Shown here in pieces: positions 25,413-33,868 of a stretch of DNA of 41,647 bases. The notes beneath the pieces were generated by a model. That model did no database searches. It was not told the DNA's origin and worked only from the letters and a program-made list of their open reading frames with translations. The stretch is from contig JADCFQ010000047.1 in NCBI GenBank assembly GCA_020249435.1, positions 1-41,647 on the forward strand, given 5' to 3'. Source of the stretch: Roseomonas sp. GTDB lineage: Bacteria; Pseudomonadota; Alphaproteobacteria; Acetobacterales; Acetobacteraceae. Position 1 is the stretch's first letter; each line of letters starts with the position of its first letter. The translations under genes were made by a program, and so were the position numbers.

Positions 25413-26033
25413 TTACCCGTTCAGCAGCCGGTCAATCTCATCCTGTGCCAGATCGGGGCCGGCCATTTTCGGGTCTGCAACGGTTTGCACCACACCCTTC
25501 AGCTCCACCTTGGGCCGCGCGGCATTGGGGCCGGGTTGGGCGTTCTCAGGCAGGATATCCTCCAGGATGGATTCCACCTGCTGCAAATCACGGATGGCGC
25601 GGCGGATCCGCTGGCCGGTCAAATCCTGGAAGGAACAGGCTTCAAAGATCGCATTCACCCTTTCGGTGATGGCGGGCAGCGCATCCGGGTTGCCGGAGCC
25701 CTTTTCCAGCCATTCCTGAATGGCCTCGGCCGCTTCCAGAATGGTATTGGCGGCGGCTTCGGTTGCCTGCACCACCGCTTCCAATTCCTGGCCAGAGGTC
25801 CGATTGCCCGGCTGCGGGGCGGAAATCATGCCGGCGATCCGTTCATGCACAGAGGATATCTGGCTGGCCAGGTTTTCCTCGCTCATGCCCAGAAGCTGCA
25901 CGCTGGCGGAGACCTCGGCGCTCACTTCGGCGATGCGGCGGTCCATAAAGGCGCGCAAATCGCCGAAAAGGGGCTCCATAGCGGCCCTGAGCACTTCCGG
26001 GTCCGGCAGCGTATCCGCTTGCGAATGCGACAT
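25413..26033 (-). CDS. cheZ: Protein phosphatase CheZ
   Basis: This 206-residue, mostly helical protein matches CheZ, which dephosphorylates CheY-P to stop chemotactic signalling. The catalytic motif is FQDLTGQR, with Asp137 and Gln141 matching Asp143 and Gln147 of E. coli CheZ. A long four-helix-bundle hairpin (about residues 35-155) precedes a Pro-rich linker and a C-terminal tail (DLAQDEIDRLLNG) that should bind CheY. The tail resembles the N-terminal CheY-binding peptide of FliM. The ATG at 26033 has an AGGAC site; a 21-residue extension to 26096 is less likely. No other chemotaxis or flagellar gene is in the window, and it is divergent from rpmI. Confidence 0.9.
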   Translation of the reverse strand: MSHSQADTLPDPEVLRAAMEPLFGDLRAFMDRRIAEVSAEVSASVQLLGMSEENLASQISSVHERIAGMISAPQPGNRTSGQELEAVVQATEAAANTILEAAEAIQEWLEKGSGNPDALPAITERVNAIFEACSFQDLTGQRIRRAIRDLQQVESILEDILPENAQPGPNAARPKVELKGVVQTVADPKMAGPDLAQDEIDRLLNG

Positions 26034-26133
26034 GAGACTTTGTCCTGAATCCAAAGGGCGGCCAAACCGCCGGGTGATCACAGGCGCATTAAACACCCAT
26101 AAAGGTGAAATCTCCGTTTCTGCGGCGCGGGTC

Positions 26134-26162
26134 TTGTGTGGAAAACTTTCGGGCGCTATAGC
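26134..26162 (+). promoter_or_regulatory. Candidate promoter of rpmI-rplT
   Basis: TTGTGT (26134-26139) and TATAGC (26157-26162) are spaced by 17 bases, a good sigma-70-type match and the only clear one in this divergent region. It predicts a leader of about 110 nt before rpmI. Confidence 0.5.
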
Positions 26163-26206
26163 CCCGTCTCCCGCGCTGTGGCCCTATGGACATGCCCGGC
26201 CGGAAC

Positions 26207-26256
26207 CCCCTTCCCGCCGCATGGTGCGGCCCCGGCAACGGGTGCAAGGCGGAAGG
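26207..26256 (+). promoter_or_regulatory. Structured leader of rpmI-rplT, possible L20 autoregulatory element
   Basis: The leader can form a stem between the C-rich segment at about 26207-26217 and GGCGGAAGG near 26248-26256. An internal hairpin, CCCG-GCAA-CGGG (26231-26242), has a GNRA tetraloop. Ribosomal protein L20 autoregulates this operon in several bacteria through a leader. The sequence here does not match a leader class I can name, so the role is inferred. Confidence 0.3.
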
Positions 26257-26278
26257 GCTGACCCCATAGGAGGGCCAA

Positions 26279-26485
26279 ATGTCCAAGATGAAGACGAAAT
26301 CGAGCGTGAAAAAGCGCTTCCGTCTGACCGCGACCGGCAAGGTCAAGGCAGGCGGTGGCTTCAAGCGCCACATGCTGTCCGCCAAGCGGTCCAAGATGAA
26401 GCGCCAGAACCGCGGTACCTTCGTGCTGGATAAGCAGGATGGTGATACCGTGAAGCAGTGGCTGCCCTATGGGCTGGACCGGTAA
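26279..26485 (+). CDS. rpmI: 50S ribosomal protein L35
   Basis: This 68-residue basic protein of the large ribosomal subunit has the typical start [21 protein letters not shown] and the block [26 protein letters not shown] ribosome-binding site lies seven or so bases upstream. It is followed after 15 bp by rplT, the standard pair. The initiation-factor gene infC, often upstream, is absent; cheZ is divergent instead. Confidence 0.97.
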   Translation: MSKMKTKSSVKKRFRLTATGKVKAGGGFKRHMLSAKRSKMKRQNRGTFVLDKQDGDTVKQWLPYGLDR

Positions 26486-26500
26486 AGGGAGGGACGCAAA

Positions 26501-26860
26501 ATGGCTCGTGTCAAACGCGGCGTTACCAAGCACGCCCGCCACAAGAAGGTTCTCAAGCTTTCTGAAGGTTATGTCGGCCGGTCCGGCACCGCCTATCGCC
26601 CCGCTTTGGAGCGGGTGGAAAAGGCGCTGCAATATGCCTATCGCGACCGTCGCAACAAGAAGCGCGACTTCCGTGGCCTTTGGATTCAGCGCATCAACGC
26701 TGCCGTCCGTGAGCATGGCCTGACCTATTCCCGCTTCATCGCCGGCATCAAGGCGGCGGGGATTGAGATGGACCGCAAGGTGATGGCAGCCCTTGCCTTT
26801 GACGAACCGGCGGCCTTCGCGGCGCTGGTGGAAAAGGCGAAGGCGGCCGGCGCCGCCTGA
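26501..26860 (+). CDS. rplT: 50S ribosomal protein L20
   Basis: This 119-residue large-subunit assembly protein is also known as a repressor of its own operon in some bacteria. It begins [19 protein letters not shown] and has the conserved helical block [23 protein letters not shown] strong GGGAGGGA site precedes the ATG. The C-terminus has a short Ala-rich tail after the family core. The operon probably ends, or is attenuated, at the hairpins just downstream. Confidence 0.97.
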   Translation: MARVKRGVTKHARHKKVLKLSEGYVGRSGTAYRPALERVEKALQYAYRDRRNKKRDFRGLWIQRINAAVREHGLTYSRFIAGIKAAGIEMDRKVMAALAFDEPAAFAALVEKAKAAGAA

Positions 26861-26866
26861 TTACCG

Positions 26867-26888
26867 CCGCCCCGGTGATCCGGGGCGG
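26867..26888 (+). terminator. First hairpin after rplT
   Basis: The perfect 9-bp stem CCGCCCCGG (26867-26875) / CCGGGGCGG (26880-26888) has a TGAT loop and starts six bases after the rplT stop. It lacks a T-tract and may stabilise the mRNA 3' end. Confidence 0.55.
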
Positions 26889-26904
26889 AGACCCAGCATC
26901 ACGC

Positions 26905-26946
26905 AAGGGCCGCTTCCTGGCTGAACCAGGGATGCGGCCCTTTGTT
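26905..26946 (+). terminator. Terminator or attenuator before pheS
   Basis: The arms AAGGGCCGC (26905-26913) and GCGGCCCTT (26934-26942) enclose a second stem CCTGG/CCAGG with loop CTGAA, followed by TGTTC. This intrinsic-terminator-like structure ends 21 bases before the pheS start. No Phe-rich leader peptide is visible, so classical pheST attenuation of the E. coli kind is not supported. Confidence 0.65.
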
Positions 26947-26963
26947 CATGTGGACCTGCCATC

Positions 26964-28043
26964 ATGACCGATGATCTTGCCGCCCTTAGGGCCGAAACCG
27001 AAGCCGCGATTGCCGCCGCTGCCGATCCGCGCGCGCTGGATGCGGTGCGTGTCGCCGTTCTGGGCAAATCCGGCAGCCTGACCGCGCTGCTGAAAGGCCT
27101 TGGCGCGGTTGCGCCCGAAGCGCGCAAGGAACGCGGCGCGGCGCTGAACCAGGTGAAATCCGCCATCGAAGCCGCCCTGGAAGCGCAACGCGCCGTGGTG
27201 GAAGCCCGCGCGCTTGATGCGCGCCTAGCGGCGGAACGCATGGATGTTTCCCTGCCGCCACGCCCCTTCGCGCCTGGCACGGCAGCGGAAGGCGGCATCC
27301 ACCCCATCGCGCGCACCATGGAAGAACTGACGACACTATTCGGCGCCATGGGCTTCAAGGTGGCGGAAGGCCCCGATATCGAAAGTGACTGGCATAATTT
27401 CGGCGCACTCAATATCCCCGATCACCATCCCGCACGGCAGGATCACGATACTTTCTATGTGCCCGCCGTTGATGGCCGCCGGCCGGTGCTGCGCACCCAT
27501 ACCTCCCCGGTGCAAATCCGCACCATGCTGAATGAAGCGCCACCCATTCGCGTGATCGTGCCGGGGCGCACTTATCGCGCCGATCATGATGCGACGCATT
27601 CGCCGATGTTTCATCAGGTGGAAGGTCTGGTGATTGATCGAAACATTCATCTCGGCCATTTGAAGGGCTGCCTGATTGATTTCCTGCGCGCCTTTTTCGG
27701 CATCGCCGATCTGCCAGTGCGGTTCCGCGCTTCCTATTTCCCCTTCACGGAACCTTCCATGGAAGTGGATATCGGCTGGAGCCGCAAAACCGGCGAATTG
27801 GGCAAGGGCGGTGATTGGCTGGAGATTTTGGGCTCTGGCATGGTGCACCCGAAGGTGCTGGCGAATTGCGGCATTGATCCGCGCGAATGGCAGGGCTTTG
27901 CCTTCGGCATGGGGATTGAACGCATTACCATGTTGAAGCACGGCATCCCTGATCTCCGCCCCTTCTATGAAGCCGATATTCGCTGGCTGAGGCATTACGG
28001 CGCCGATCCGCTTTCGCCACCTTCTTTGGTGGAAGGAGTGTAA
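26964..28043 (+). CDS. pheS: Phenylalanine-tRNA ligase alpha subunit
   Basis: This 359-residue catalytic subunit of the alpha2-beta2 enzyme activates phenylalanine and charges tRNA-Phe. The N-terminal coiled-coil (about residues 1-90) contacts tRNA. The class II core carries [42 protein letters not shown], a motif 2 region with [10 protein letters not shown], and the motif 3 block [11 protein letters not shown]. The length is normal for the family. The stop precedes pheT by four bases. The strong hairpin just upstream suggests that expression is separated from, or modulated relative to, rpmI-rplT. Confidence 0.97.
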   Translation: MTDDLAALRAETEAAIAAAADPRALDAVRVAVLGKSGSLTALLKGLGAVAPEARKERGAALNQVKSAIEAALEAQRAVVEARALDARLAAERMDVSLPPRPFAPGTAAEGGIHPIARTMEELTTLFGAMGFKVAEGPDIESDWHNFGALNIPDHHPARQDHDTFYVPAVDGRRPVLRTHTSPVQIRTMLNEAPPIRVIVPGRTYRADHDATHSPMFHQVEGLVIDRNIHLGHLKGCLIDFLRAFFGIADLPVRFRASYFPFTEPSMEVDIGWSRKTGELGKGGDWLEILGSGMVHPKVLANCGIDPREWQGFAFGMGIERITMLKHGIPDLRPFYEADIRWLRHYGADPLSPPSLVEGV

Positions 28044-28047
28044 GGCG

Positions 28048-30519
28048 ATGAAATTCACCCTTTCCTGGCTGAAGGCGCATCTTGAAACAAATGCCGCGCT
28101 GGAGGAGATCCTGGCCGCGCTGAATACCATCGGGCTTGAGGTTGAAGGTGTGGAAGATCGCGGTGCAGCACTCGCGAATTTTCGCATCGCGCATGTGGTA
28201 GAAGCCGAACAGCACCCCAATGCGGATCGGCTGCGCGCGCTGAAGGTTGATACCGGTGATGGCAAGCTGCTGTCCGTGGTATGCGGTGCGCCCAATGCGC
28301 GCGCGGGCATGAAGGGGGTCGCGGCTTTGCCAGGTGCCTTCATTCCCGGCACCGGCATTACGCTGAAGGCGGGCGAAATTCGTGGCGTGAAATCGGAAGC
28401 CATGATGCTCTCGGCCCGCGAAATGGGCCTTGGTGATGATCACAGCGGCATTGTTGATTTGCCGGCGGAAGCGCCGCTCGGCGAAGCCTATATGCGCTGG
28501 GCTGGGCTTGACGACCCGATCATTGAAATCAGCGTGACGCCCAATCGCGGCGATGCGCTTTCCGTCCATGGTGTGGCGCGGGATTTGGCGGCTGCCGGGC
28601 TAGGGCGGCTGAAGCCCCTGCCCTCACCGGCGATCAAGCCTGCCTATGCTTCACCACTTGCCTGGGAAATCGCCGATCCGCGTGCCTGTGATTACGTATT
28701 GGGCCGCGCCATTCGCGGCGTTAAGAACGGGCCTTCGCCGAAATGGTTGCAGGATTGGCTGACCGCGATTGGCCAACGCCCGATCAATGCGCTGGTGGAT
28801 GTGACCAATCTTTTCACCTTCGGCCTTGGCCGACCCTTGCATGTGTTTGATGTGACGAAGGTGCATGGCAAGACGCTGACCATGCGCATGGCGCGTGAAG
28901 GCGAAAGCCTGCTGGCGCTGAATGGCAAGACTTATGAATTGACGCCGGAAGATGGCATCATCGCCGACGCCGCCGGGCCGGAAGCGCTTGGCGGCATTAT
29001 CGGTGGCGAGGCCACCGGCTGCGATGAAGCCACCACCGAATGCTTCATCGAATGCGCGATTTTCGACCCCGTGCGCATCGCGCTTTCAGGGCGCCGCCAT
29101 GATGTGCGCACCGATGCCCGCGCGCGGTTTGAACGCGGTGTGGATCAGGCGCTGCCGCGCTTGGCACTTGAACTCGCGACGCAAGCGATGATGGAGATTT
29201 GCGGCGGCGAGGCCAGTGACATCGTCGGCGCTGGCCCCGAACCCGCCTGGCAGCGCCAGGCCAGCCTGCGCTTTGAACGGCTTGCAAGCTATGGCGGCGA
29301 TGATGTGGCGCCGGATCGTGCTGTTGAAATCCTGCAAAGCCTTGGCTTCACCGTCGCCGCGCGGGATGCGGCGCGCGTCACCGTCAATGTGCCAAGCTGG
29401 CGCAATGATGTGGCGGGGAAGGGGGCGCTCGCGCAGGCTGCTGAACTCAGCCCGGAACGCGCCAAGGCCGCGGCGGAAGGCTGCGCCGAAATTGAACCGG
29501 AATGCGATTTGATTGAGGAAGTGCTGCGCATTCGCGGCCTCAATACCATCGCGCCGGTATCGCTGCCGGTGAGCGGGATCATCCCCCCGCCGGCCTTCAC
29601 GCCGAAGCAGGCGCGCGCATCCCTCGCGCGCCGCGTGCTGGCAGCGCGCGGCATGCAGGAAGCGGTGACCTTCGCCTTCATGGAATCGAAAACCGCCGCA
29701 CTATTTGGCGAAACCCCGGCAGCGTTGCGGCTGGAAAACCCGATTGCGGAAGATTTGGACCAGATGCGCCCAACGCCGGTGGCATCCCTGCTGCTGGCAG
29801 CGGGGCGCAACGCGGCGCGTGGTTTTGCTGATGTGGCGCTTTGTGAAATCGGCGCTGCCTATCAGGATGTGACGCCGGCTGGCCAGGCCGCGATTGCCGC
29901 GGGCGTACGCCATGGCGCCACACCGCGCCATTGGGCGGAAGCCGCACGCAGCGTGGATGCGCTGGATGCCAAGGGGGATGCCATGGCGGTGCTGGCCGCG
30001 CTCGGCCTGCCCATGGCGGCCCTTTCCGTCACCGCCGATGCGCCGGGCTTTTATCATCCGGGCCGTTCCGGCCAGGTGCGCCAGGGGCCGAAGACTGTGC
30101 TCGCGCGCTTTGGTGAAATCCATCCGCGCGTTTTGGCCGCACTCGACCTGCCCGGCCCGGCGGTAGCGTTTGAGGTGTTTCTGGATGCCATTCCTGAACC
30201 CAAGCGCCGCAAGAAGGGCGCGCCTGATTTGCCGGCTTTCCAGCCGCTCCGGCGCGATTTCGCCTTCCTGGTGGATGAGGCTGTGGCCGCCGAGGCACTG
30301 ATCCGCGCCGCGCGGGGGGCAGAACGCACGCTGATCACCGATGTCGCGCTGTTTGACCGTTATGCGGGGGATAAGCTGCCAGCCGGCAAGGTAAGCCTTG
30401 CCCTGCAAGTCACCATCCAGCCGCGTGAGGCAACGCTGACCGACCCGCAAATCGAAGCCCTGGCGGATAAGATTGTGGCGGCAGTGGCGAAAGCGACCGG
30501 GGCCGTGCTGCGCGCATGA
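28048..30519 (+). CDS. pheT: Phenylalanine-tRNA ligase beta subunit
   Basis: This 823-residue partner of PheS edits and binds tRNA. Domains in order are an N-terminal EMAP-like tRNA-binding domain (about residues 40-150, AEQHPNADRLRALKVD), the B3/B4 editing domain (about 210-390, RPINALVDVTNLF), B5 (about 420-500), a catalytic-like core, and a C-terminal ferredoxin-fold anticodon-binding domain from about 730 (PLRRDFAFLVDEAV). The B5 domain contains an Ala/Glu-rich insertion near residues 458-480 (KGALAQAAELSPERAKAAAE) that looks longer than usual. The ATG at 28048 follows pheS closely. Confidence 0.96.
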   Translation: MKFTLSWLKAHLETNAALEEILAALNTIGLEVEGVEDRGAALANFRIAHVVEAEQHPNADRLRALKVDTGDGKLLSVVCGAPNARAGMKGVAALPGAFIPGTGITLKAGEIRGVKSEAMMLSAREMGLGDDHSGIVDLPAEAPLGEAYMRWAGLDDPIIEISVTPNRGDALSVHGVARDLAAAGLGRLKPLPSPAIKPAYASPLAWEIADPRACDYVLGRAIRGVKNGPSPKWLQDWLTAIGQRPINALVDVTNLFTFGLGRPLHVFDVTKVHGKTLTMRMAREGESLLALNGKTYELTPEDGIIADAAGPEALGGIIGGEATGCDEATTECFIECAIFDPVRIALSGRRHDVRTDARARFERGVDQALPRLALELATQAMMEICGGEASDIVGAGPEPAWQRQASLRFERLASYGGDDVAPDRAVEILQSLGFTVAARDAARVTVNVPSWRNDVAGKGALAQAAELSPERAKAAAEGCAEIEPECDLIEEVLRIRGLNTIAPVSLPVSGIIPPPAFTPKQARASLARRVLAARGMQEAVTFAFMESKTAALFGETPAALRLENPIAEDLDQMRPTPVASLLLAAGRNAARGFADVALCEIGAAYQDVTPAGQAAIAAGVRHGATPRHWAEAARSVDALDAKGDAMAVLAALGLPMAALSVTADAPGFYHPGRSGQVRQGPKTVLARFGEIHPRVLAALDLPGPAVAFEVFLDAIPEPKRRKKGAPDLPAFQPLRRDFAFLVDEAVAAEALIRAARGAERTLITDVALFDRYAGDKLPAGKVSLALQVTIQPREATLTDPQIEALADKIVAAVAKATGAVLRA

Positions 30520-30544
30520 GCAGACCAAATCGGCTAAGGCATTC

Positions 30545-31582
30545 TCAGCGCGGTTCAATCTGAGAAAGAAAAAGGCTTAGGCTGCCTTGGTCCAAAATCT
30601 TTTCCAGCGTTGTCGGCTTTGCGTGACCATCATGATCAATAAACCGAAGCGGGTAGCGCGACGCCAAGCCATCCAGCGTTTCTCGCGGATTGGCGCAGCG
30701 ATCCGCCCTGAAATCGAGGATGATTTTCAGGGAAGGGCTGCGATCCATCAGGCCCTGCATGCCCTGCAGTGCATTCTGTTCAAGGGCAGTTGCAGACACG
30801 AGCACCAAATCCGCCGAGCCGGATTCGAGCCCATCAAGCGTCATGGCCGGGGCGATGCAGCTGGCGGCGCCATCACGACGAAACTGAACGGCCTGATTTG
30901 CAATCGCCGGGGGCCCCATCAGGGAAACCGGCATTTCCTTGGCCGCCGCAGCCTGACCCGCAGCGATGACCCGATGCGCAGCAACGATACTGTCTCGGCC
31001 ATTCAATGTTAGGTTACGCCGCAAGATTTGGAAGAGCCAGGGATTGTATTCCAGGGCGACCACACGCCCCTGCGCACCCACCAGTTCACTCATCAGCAGG
31101 GCATAGTAGCCATAGCCTGCTTCAAGGTCATAAGCTGTCTCACCACGATCAAGATTTCTGCACAGGAATGCGGTGATCCAATATTGCCAAAACCCTTCCA
31201 GCATCAGATGCGGCGCGAGGGAAGTATCCTCGGCATCCACATAGATCTTGTAGCGTCCAAGTATACGGCACAGCACTGTCCCATCAGGCAGCGGGACGGT
31301 GTGTATCCTATCCCGCACGGCTGCTTCAAAATCGCGGCGATAGGCGCTTTCCATCAAGTCCTTGACCGAGGCGATGTCGCGCCTTCCGTAGCCAGAGGCA
31401 AGTCCTTTCACTGCCGCCTGCAGGCGCGCGACTTCGGAACGAAGATAGAATAAACCCTGCGCACCCCCTTCAGAAGGCCCATTCCCCGTCATTCGATCGA
31501 TGAGTTGCCGAAGAAAACCAGGTGATGGAGGGGGAGCAGAATTCTGCACGATGGGGACATTTCCGTTGCGACGAAATTGCAT
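30545..31582 (-). CDS. FkbM-like class I SAM-dependent methyltransferase, atypical
   Basis: The 345-residue product has a variable N-terminal half (Pro-rich residues 10-25, then a helical stretch) and a class I methyltransferase-like core. Motif I is YDLEAGYGYYALL at about 151-163, compared with DVGANxGYY in typical FkbM proteins, so the first glycine is Glu and the Asn is Gly. GRVVALEYNPWLFQILRRNL gives the second strand with an acidic residue. A later IILDFRADR resembles the FkbM C-terminal strand. The ATG at 31582 is chosen because a promoter-like sequence ends just before it; a GTG at 31636 is the alternative and neither has a Shine-Dalgarno. GC is visibly lower than in neighbours (about 52% over 120 bases counted), suggesting transfer. 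A sugar or polyketide O-methyl target is only a guess. Confidence 0.65.
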   Translation of the reverse strand: MQFRRNGNVPIVQNSAPPPSPGFLRQLIDRMTGNGPSEGGAQGLFYLRSEVARLQAAVKGLASGYGRRDIASVKDLMESAYRRDFEAAVRDRIHTVPLPDGTVLCRILGRYKIYVDAEDTSLAPHLMLEGFWQYWITAFLCRNLDRGETAYDLEAGYGYYALLMSELVGAQGRVVALEYNPWLFQILRRNLTLNGRDSIVAAHRVIAAGQAAAAKEMPVSLMGPPAIANQAVQFRRDGAASCIAPAMTLDGLESGSADLVLVSATALEQNALQGMQGLMDRSPSLKIILDFRADRCANPRETLDGLASRYPLRFIDHDGHAKPTTLEKILDQGSLSLFLSQIEPR

Positions 31583-31587
31583 TGATA

Positions 31588-31617
31588 CTAATAGCTGCCG
31601 CAGGTTCCATTGATCAA
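31588..31617 (-). promoter_or_regulatory. Candidate promoter giving a leaderless transcript
   Basis: Read on the minus strand, TTGATC (31617-31612) and TATTAG (31593-31588) are 18 bases apart, and the -10 element ends five bases before the ATG at 31582. Transcription would start at or next to the start codon, consistent with the missing ribosome-binding site. Confidence 0.4.
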
Positions 31618-31655
31618 GGCAGGATTGACGCTTCACCCCGGAAAGGAAGCCGCAG

Positions 31656-32627
31656 ATGAGCAGTTTTCGTCGTCGCAGTCTCTTTGTGGCTGCTTCCCTT
31701 TTGTCCTCACCCTTTGTGGCGAGGGCACCTCTCGCTCAGACGCCACCCTTGCCAGCAGCACCGGCGCCCGGCTTTTACCGGTTCAAGGTTGGTTCTTTCA
31801 CGGTGACTACCGTGCATGATGGATTCGTGGCGCGACCATTGGAAGGCTTTGTGCGCAATGCCCCCCTTGCGGAAGTGCAGGGTGTATTGCGTGACGCTTT
31901 CCTGCCCACTGACCGCATGGTTATTCCCTATACCGTGACGTTTTTGGACACGGGGCGGGACCTGATCGTTTTTGATAGCGGCAATGGCGTGACCCCTGTC
32001 GGCGCCACGATTGGCCGCATGATTGCCCATATGCAGGCCGCCGGCATTGATCCCACCAAGGTGACCCGCGTGGTCATGAGCCATTTCCATGGCGACCACG
32101 TGAATGGCCTGCTGAATGCCGAAGGCGCGGCGGCCTTCCCGAATGCGGAAGTGATCGTCCCGGAAGCCGAGATTGCCTGGTGGGGCGATGCCACCAATGA
32201 AACGCGCAGCCCCGAAGGCCAACGCGCGACCTTCGCCAATAGCGCGCGGCGCCTTGCCCCCTATGCCGCGCGTCTGCGGCGGATTGGCCCTGACGCTGAA
32301 GTGATCCCCGGTGTGCGCTCTGTCGCGGCCTATGGCCATACCCCTGGCCATACCTGCTATCACATCGCCGATGGCGCGGATCAAATGATGTTCGTGGCCG
32401 ACACCACCAACCGTCCGGAACTGCTGGCGCGTCGGCCTGAATTCCACATTATTTTCGATTTCGATGCGGTCGCCGCGGAAGCCACGCGCCGGCGCATATA
32501 TGACCGGGTGGCGACGGATCGCATTCGCGTCACCGGCTATCACTTCCCCTTCCCCGCCAATGGCTATTTGGCGAAGGAAGGCAGCGGCTATCGCTTCGTT
32601 GCGGCGGATTGGTCAGGCGCGGTCTAA
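31656..32627 (+). CDS. MBL-fold metallo-hydrolase, exported
   Basis: This 323-residue metallo-beta-lactamase-fold protein has an N-terminal leader (FRRRSLFVAASLLSSPFVARAPLAQ) with an arginine cluster and a cleavage site near residue 28, so it is probably periplasmic. The zinc motif is SHFHGDHVNG (His143, His145, Asp147, His148), followed by GHTPGHTCYHI and an Asp in FVADTTNRPE, giving a two-metal site. The family includes lactonases, arylsulfatases and other hydrolases; this subgroup resembles quorum-quenching-type or methyl-parathion-hydrolase-like exported members, but the substrate cannot be set. GAAAGGAAG precedes the ATG at 31656. It is divergent from the methyltransferase and converges with sufA, whose stop lies eight bases away. 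Confidence 0.88.
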   Translation: MSSFRRRSLFVAASLLSSPFVARAPLAQTPPLPAAPAPGFYRFKVGSFTVTTVHDGFVARPLEGFVRNAPLAEVQGVLRDAFLPTDRMVIPYTVTFLDTGRDLIVFDSGNGVTPVGATIGRMIAHMQAAGIDPTKVTRVVMSHFHGDHVNGLLNAEGAAAFPNAEVIVPEAEIAWWGDATNETRSPEGQRATFANSARRLAPYAARLRRIGPDAEVIPGVRSVAAYGHTPGHTCYHIADGADQMMFVADTTNRPELLARRPEFHIIFDFDAVAAEATRRRIYDRVATDRIRVTGYHFPFPANGYLAKEGSGYRFVAADWSGAV

Positions 32628-32634
32628 CACGCGG

Positions 32635-33003
32635 TCAGACGTGAAAGCTTTCGCCGCAGCCGCAGCGGCCCTTTTCATTGGGATTGGTGAAGGTGAAGCC
32701 CGCTGACATGGTCTTCACTTCATAATCCATCACAGTGCCAATCAGGAATAGCGTTGCCTTGCGGTCCACGAGTACGGTCACGCCCTTATCCGTGACACTC
32801 TCATCACCCGCGCTTGGCGCATCCACCCAGGAAAGATCATAGGAAAGGCCGGAACAGCCCTTGGTCTTCACCGCAATGCGCAGGAACTTGCCCTGTTCGC
32901 CCTTCGCGTAAAGCGCGCGCAAACGCTCCGCCGCACCATCGGTGAGGGACATCAGCGGCGGCAAGGCGCGCCGTGCGGGTTTGGCTTCGATGCTCACATT
33001 CAT
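32635..33003 (-). CDS. sufA: A-type iron-sulfur carrier (SufA/HesB/IscA family)
   Basis: This 122-residue A-type carrier receives clusters from the SufBCD scaffold and passes them to targets. The three ligand cysteines are Cys50 (KTKGCSGLSY), Cys114 and Cys116 (GRCGCGESF). A 20-residue N-terminal extension precedes the family core at LMSLTDGAAERL. The ATG at 33003 has a GAGGTG site that overlaps the sufT stop, so it should be coupled to sufT. It is the last gene of the SUF operon and converges with the MBL-fold gene. Confidence 0.94.
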   Translation of the reverse strand: MNVSIEAKPARRALPPLMSLTDGAAERLRALYAKGEQGKFLRIAVKTKGCSGLSYDLSWVDAPSAGDESVTDKGVTVLVDRKATLFLIGTVMDYEVKTMSAGFTFTNPNEKGRCGCGESFHV

Positions 33004-33012
33004 GCCATCACC

Positions 33013-33396
33013 TCAAAACATATTGAGCGCGAGCCGCGCATCTTCGCTCATGCGGGAATGATCCCAGGGCGGGTCCCACACCACTTCGACCAGCACATCG
33101 GAAACGCCTTCAATCCCGCGCACGGCTTCTTCCACCTGGTTCGGCAATTCCTGCGCAGAAGGGCAGGATGGCGTGGTGAGCGTCATTTCCACCTTCACCT
33201 TGCCGTCATCGCCGATCTCAATCGCGTAAATCAGGCCAAGTTGATAGATATCTACTGGAATTTCTGGGTCAAACACGGTGGAAATGGCGCTGATCACCGC
33301 GTCTTCGGAAACCGGCTGCGCGGGCGGCTTCACCTCGCCCTCGGGCGTCCAGGCAGCATGGACCTGGGCTTCGGTCTTGGTTGCGTCGTCACTCAC
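33013..33396 (-). CDS. sufT: SUF system protein SufT (MIP18/DUF59 family)
   Basis: This 127-residue MIP18-like protein is needed for iron-sulfur protein maturation under high demand in several bacteria. Family landmarks are DPEIPVDIYQLGLIY, TLTTPSCPSAQELP with the conserved cysteine, and VWDPPWDHSRMSEDAR. I chose the GTG at 33396. It has a perfect AGGAGG site six bases upstream and overlaps the sufU stop. An in-frame ATG at 33420 would add eight residues, four of them arginine, and would place the AGGAGG inside the coding sequence. It sits between sufU and sufA. Confidence 0.9.
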   Translation of the reverse strand: MSDDATKTEAQVHAAWTPEGEVKPPAQPVSEDAVISAISTVFDPEIPVDIYQLGLIYAIEIGDDGKVKVEMTLTTPSCPSAQELPNQVEEAVRGIEGVSDVLVEVVWDPPWDHSRMSEDARLALNMF

Positions 33397-33868
33397 TGCT
33401 CGCCTCCTTCGCGCCGGCAAGGGCAGCGTTCAGCGTATGCCAGGCGAGTGTTGCGCATTTCACCCGACTTGGAAATTCATGTACGCCAGAAAGTGGCGTC
33501 AGCCTTTCCATCGCATCTTCCAGGGAAGCCGCGCAGGCCGGGCATTGGCCGGTCATCGCCAGATCACGAAAGGCAGTGCCAAGCGCCTGCGCCTCCTCCG
33601 GCGTTTTGCCACGCACGGTTTCGGTCATGAGGGAGGCACTCGCCATGGAAACCGCGCAGCCACGGCCCTGAAACGCGGCATCGGCAATATGCCCATCCGG
33701 CGTCATTTTCAGGAATAATTCCATCCGGTCGCCGCACATGGGATTGTCGCCGCGTGATGTGCGATCCGCATCTTCAAGCCTGCGAAAATTACGTGGCTTG
33801 CGGCCATGATCCAGGATCACTTCCTGATAAAGATCACGCAAATCGCCGAAGAAATCACCGCCGCTCAT
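33389..33868 (-). CDS. sufU: Iron-sulfur assembly protein SufU
   Basis: This 159-residue IscU-fold protein accepts sulfur from SufS for delivery to SufBCD, replacing SufE, which is absent here. Predicted zinc ligands are Cys45 and Asp47 (DNPMCGDRMEL), Cys71 (GRGCAVSMAS) and Cys138 (RVKCATLAW). The insertion between Cys71 and Cys138 containing GQCPAC is longer than in IscU, as expected for SufU, and adds two further cysteines. The ATG at 33868 overlaps the sufS stop (ATGA); a longer frame within sufS is rejected. Confidence 0.93.
   Translation of the reverse strand: MSGGDFFGDLRDLYQEVILDHGRKPRNFRRLEDADRTSRGDNPMCGDRMELFLKMTPDGHIADAAFQGRGCAVSMASASLMTETVRGKTPEEAQALGTAFRDLAMTGQCPACAASLEDAMERLTPLSGVHEFPSRVKCATLAWHTLNAALAGAKEASSE

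Noticed and set aside
26905-26963. E. coli-type pheST leader-peptide attenuator
   Set aside because: The hairpin is real, but no short ORF with clustered Phe codons lies upstream of it.
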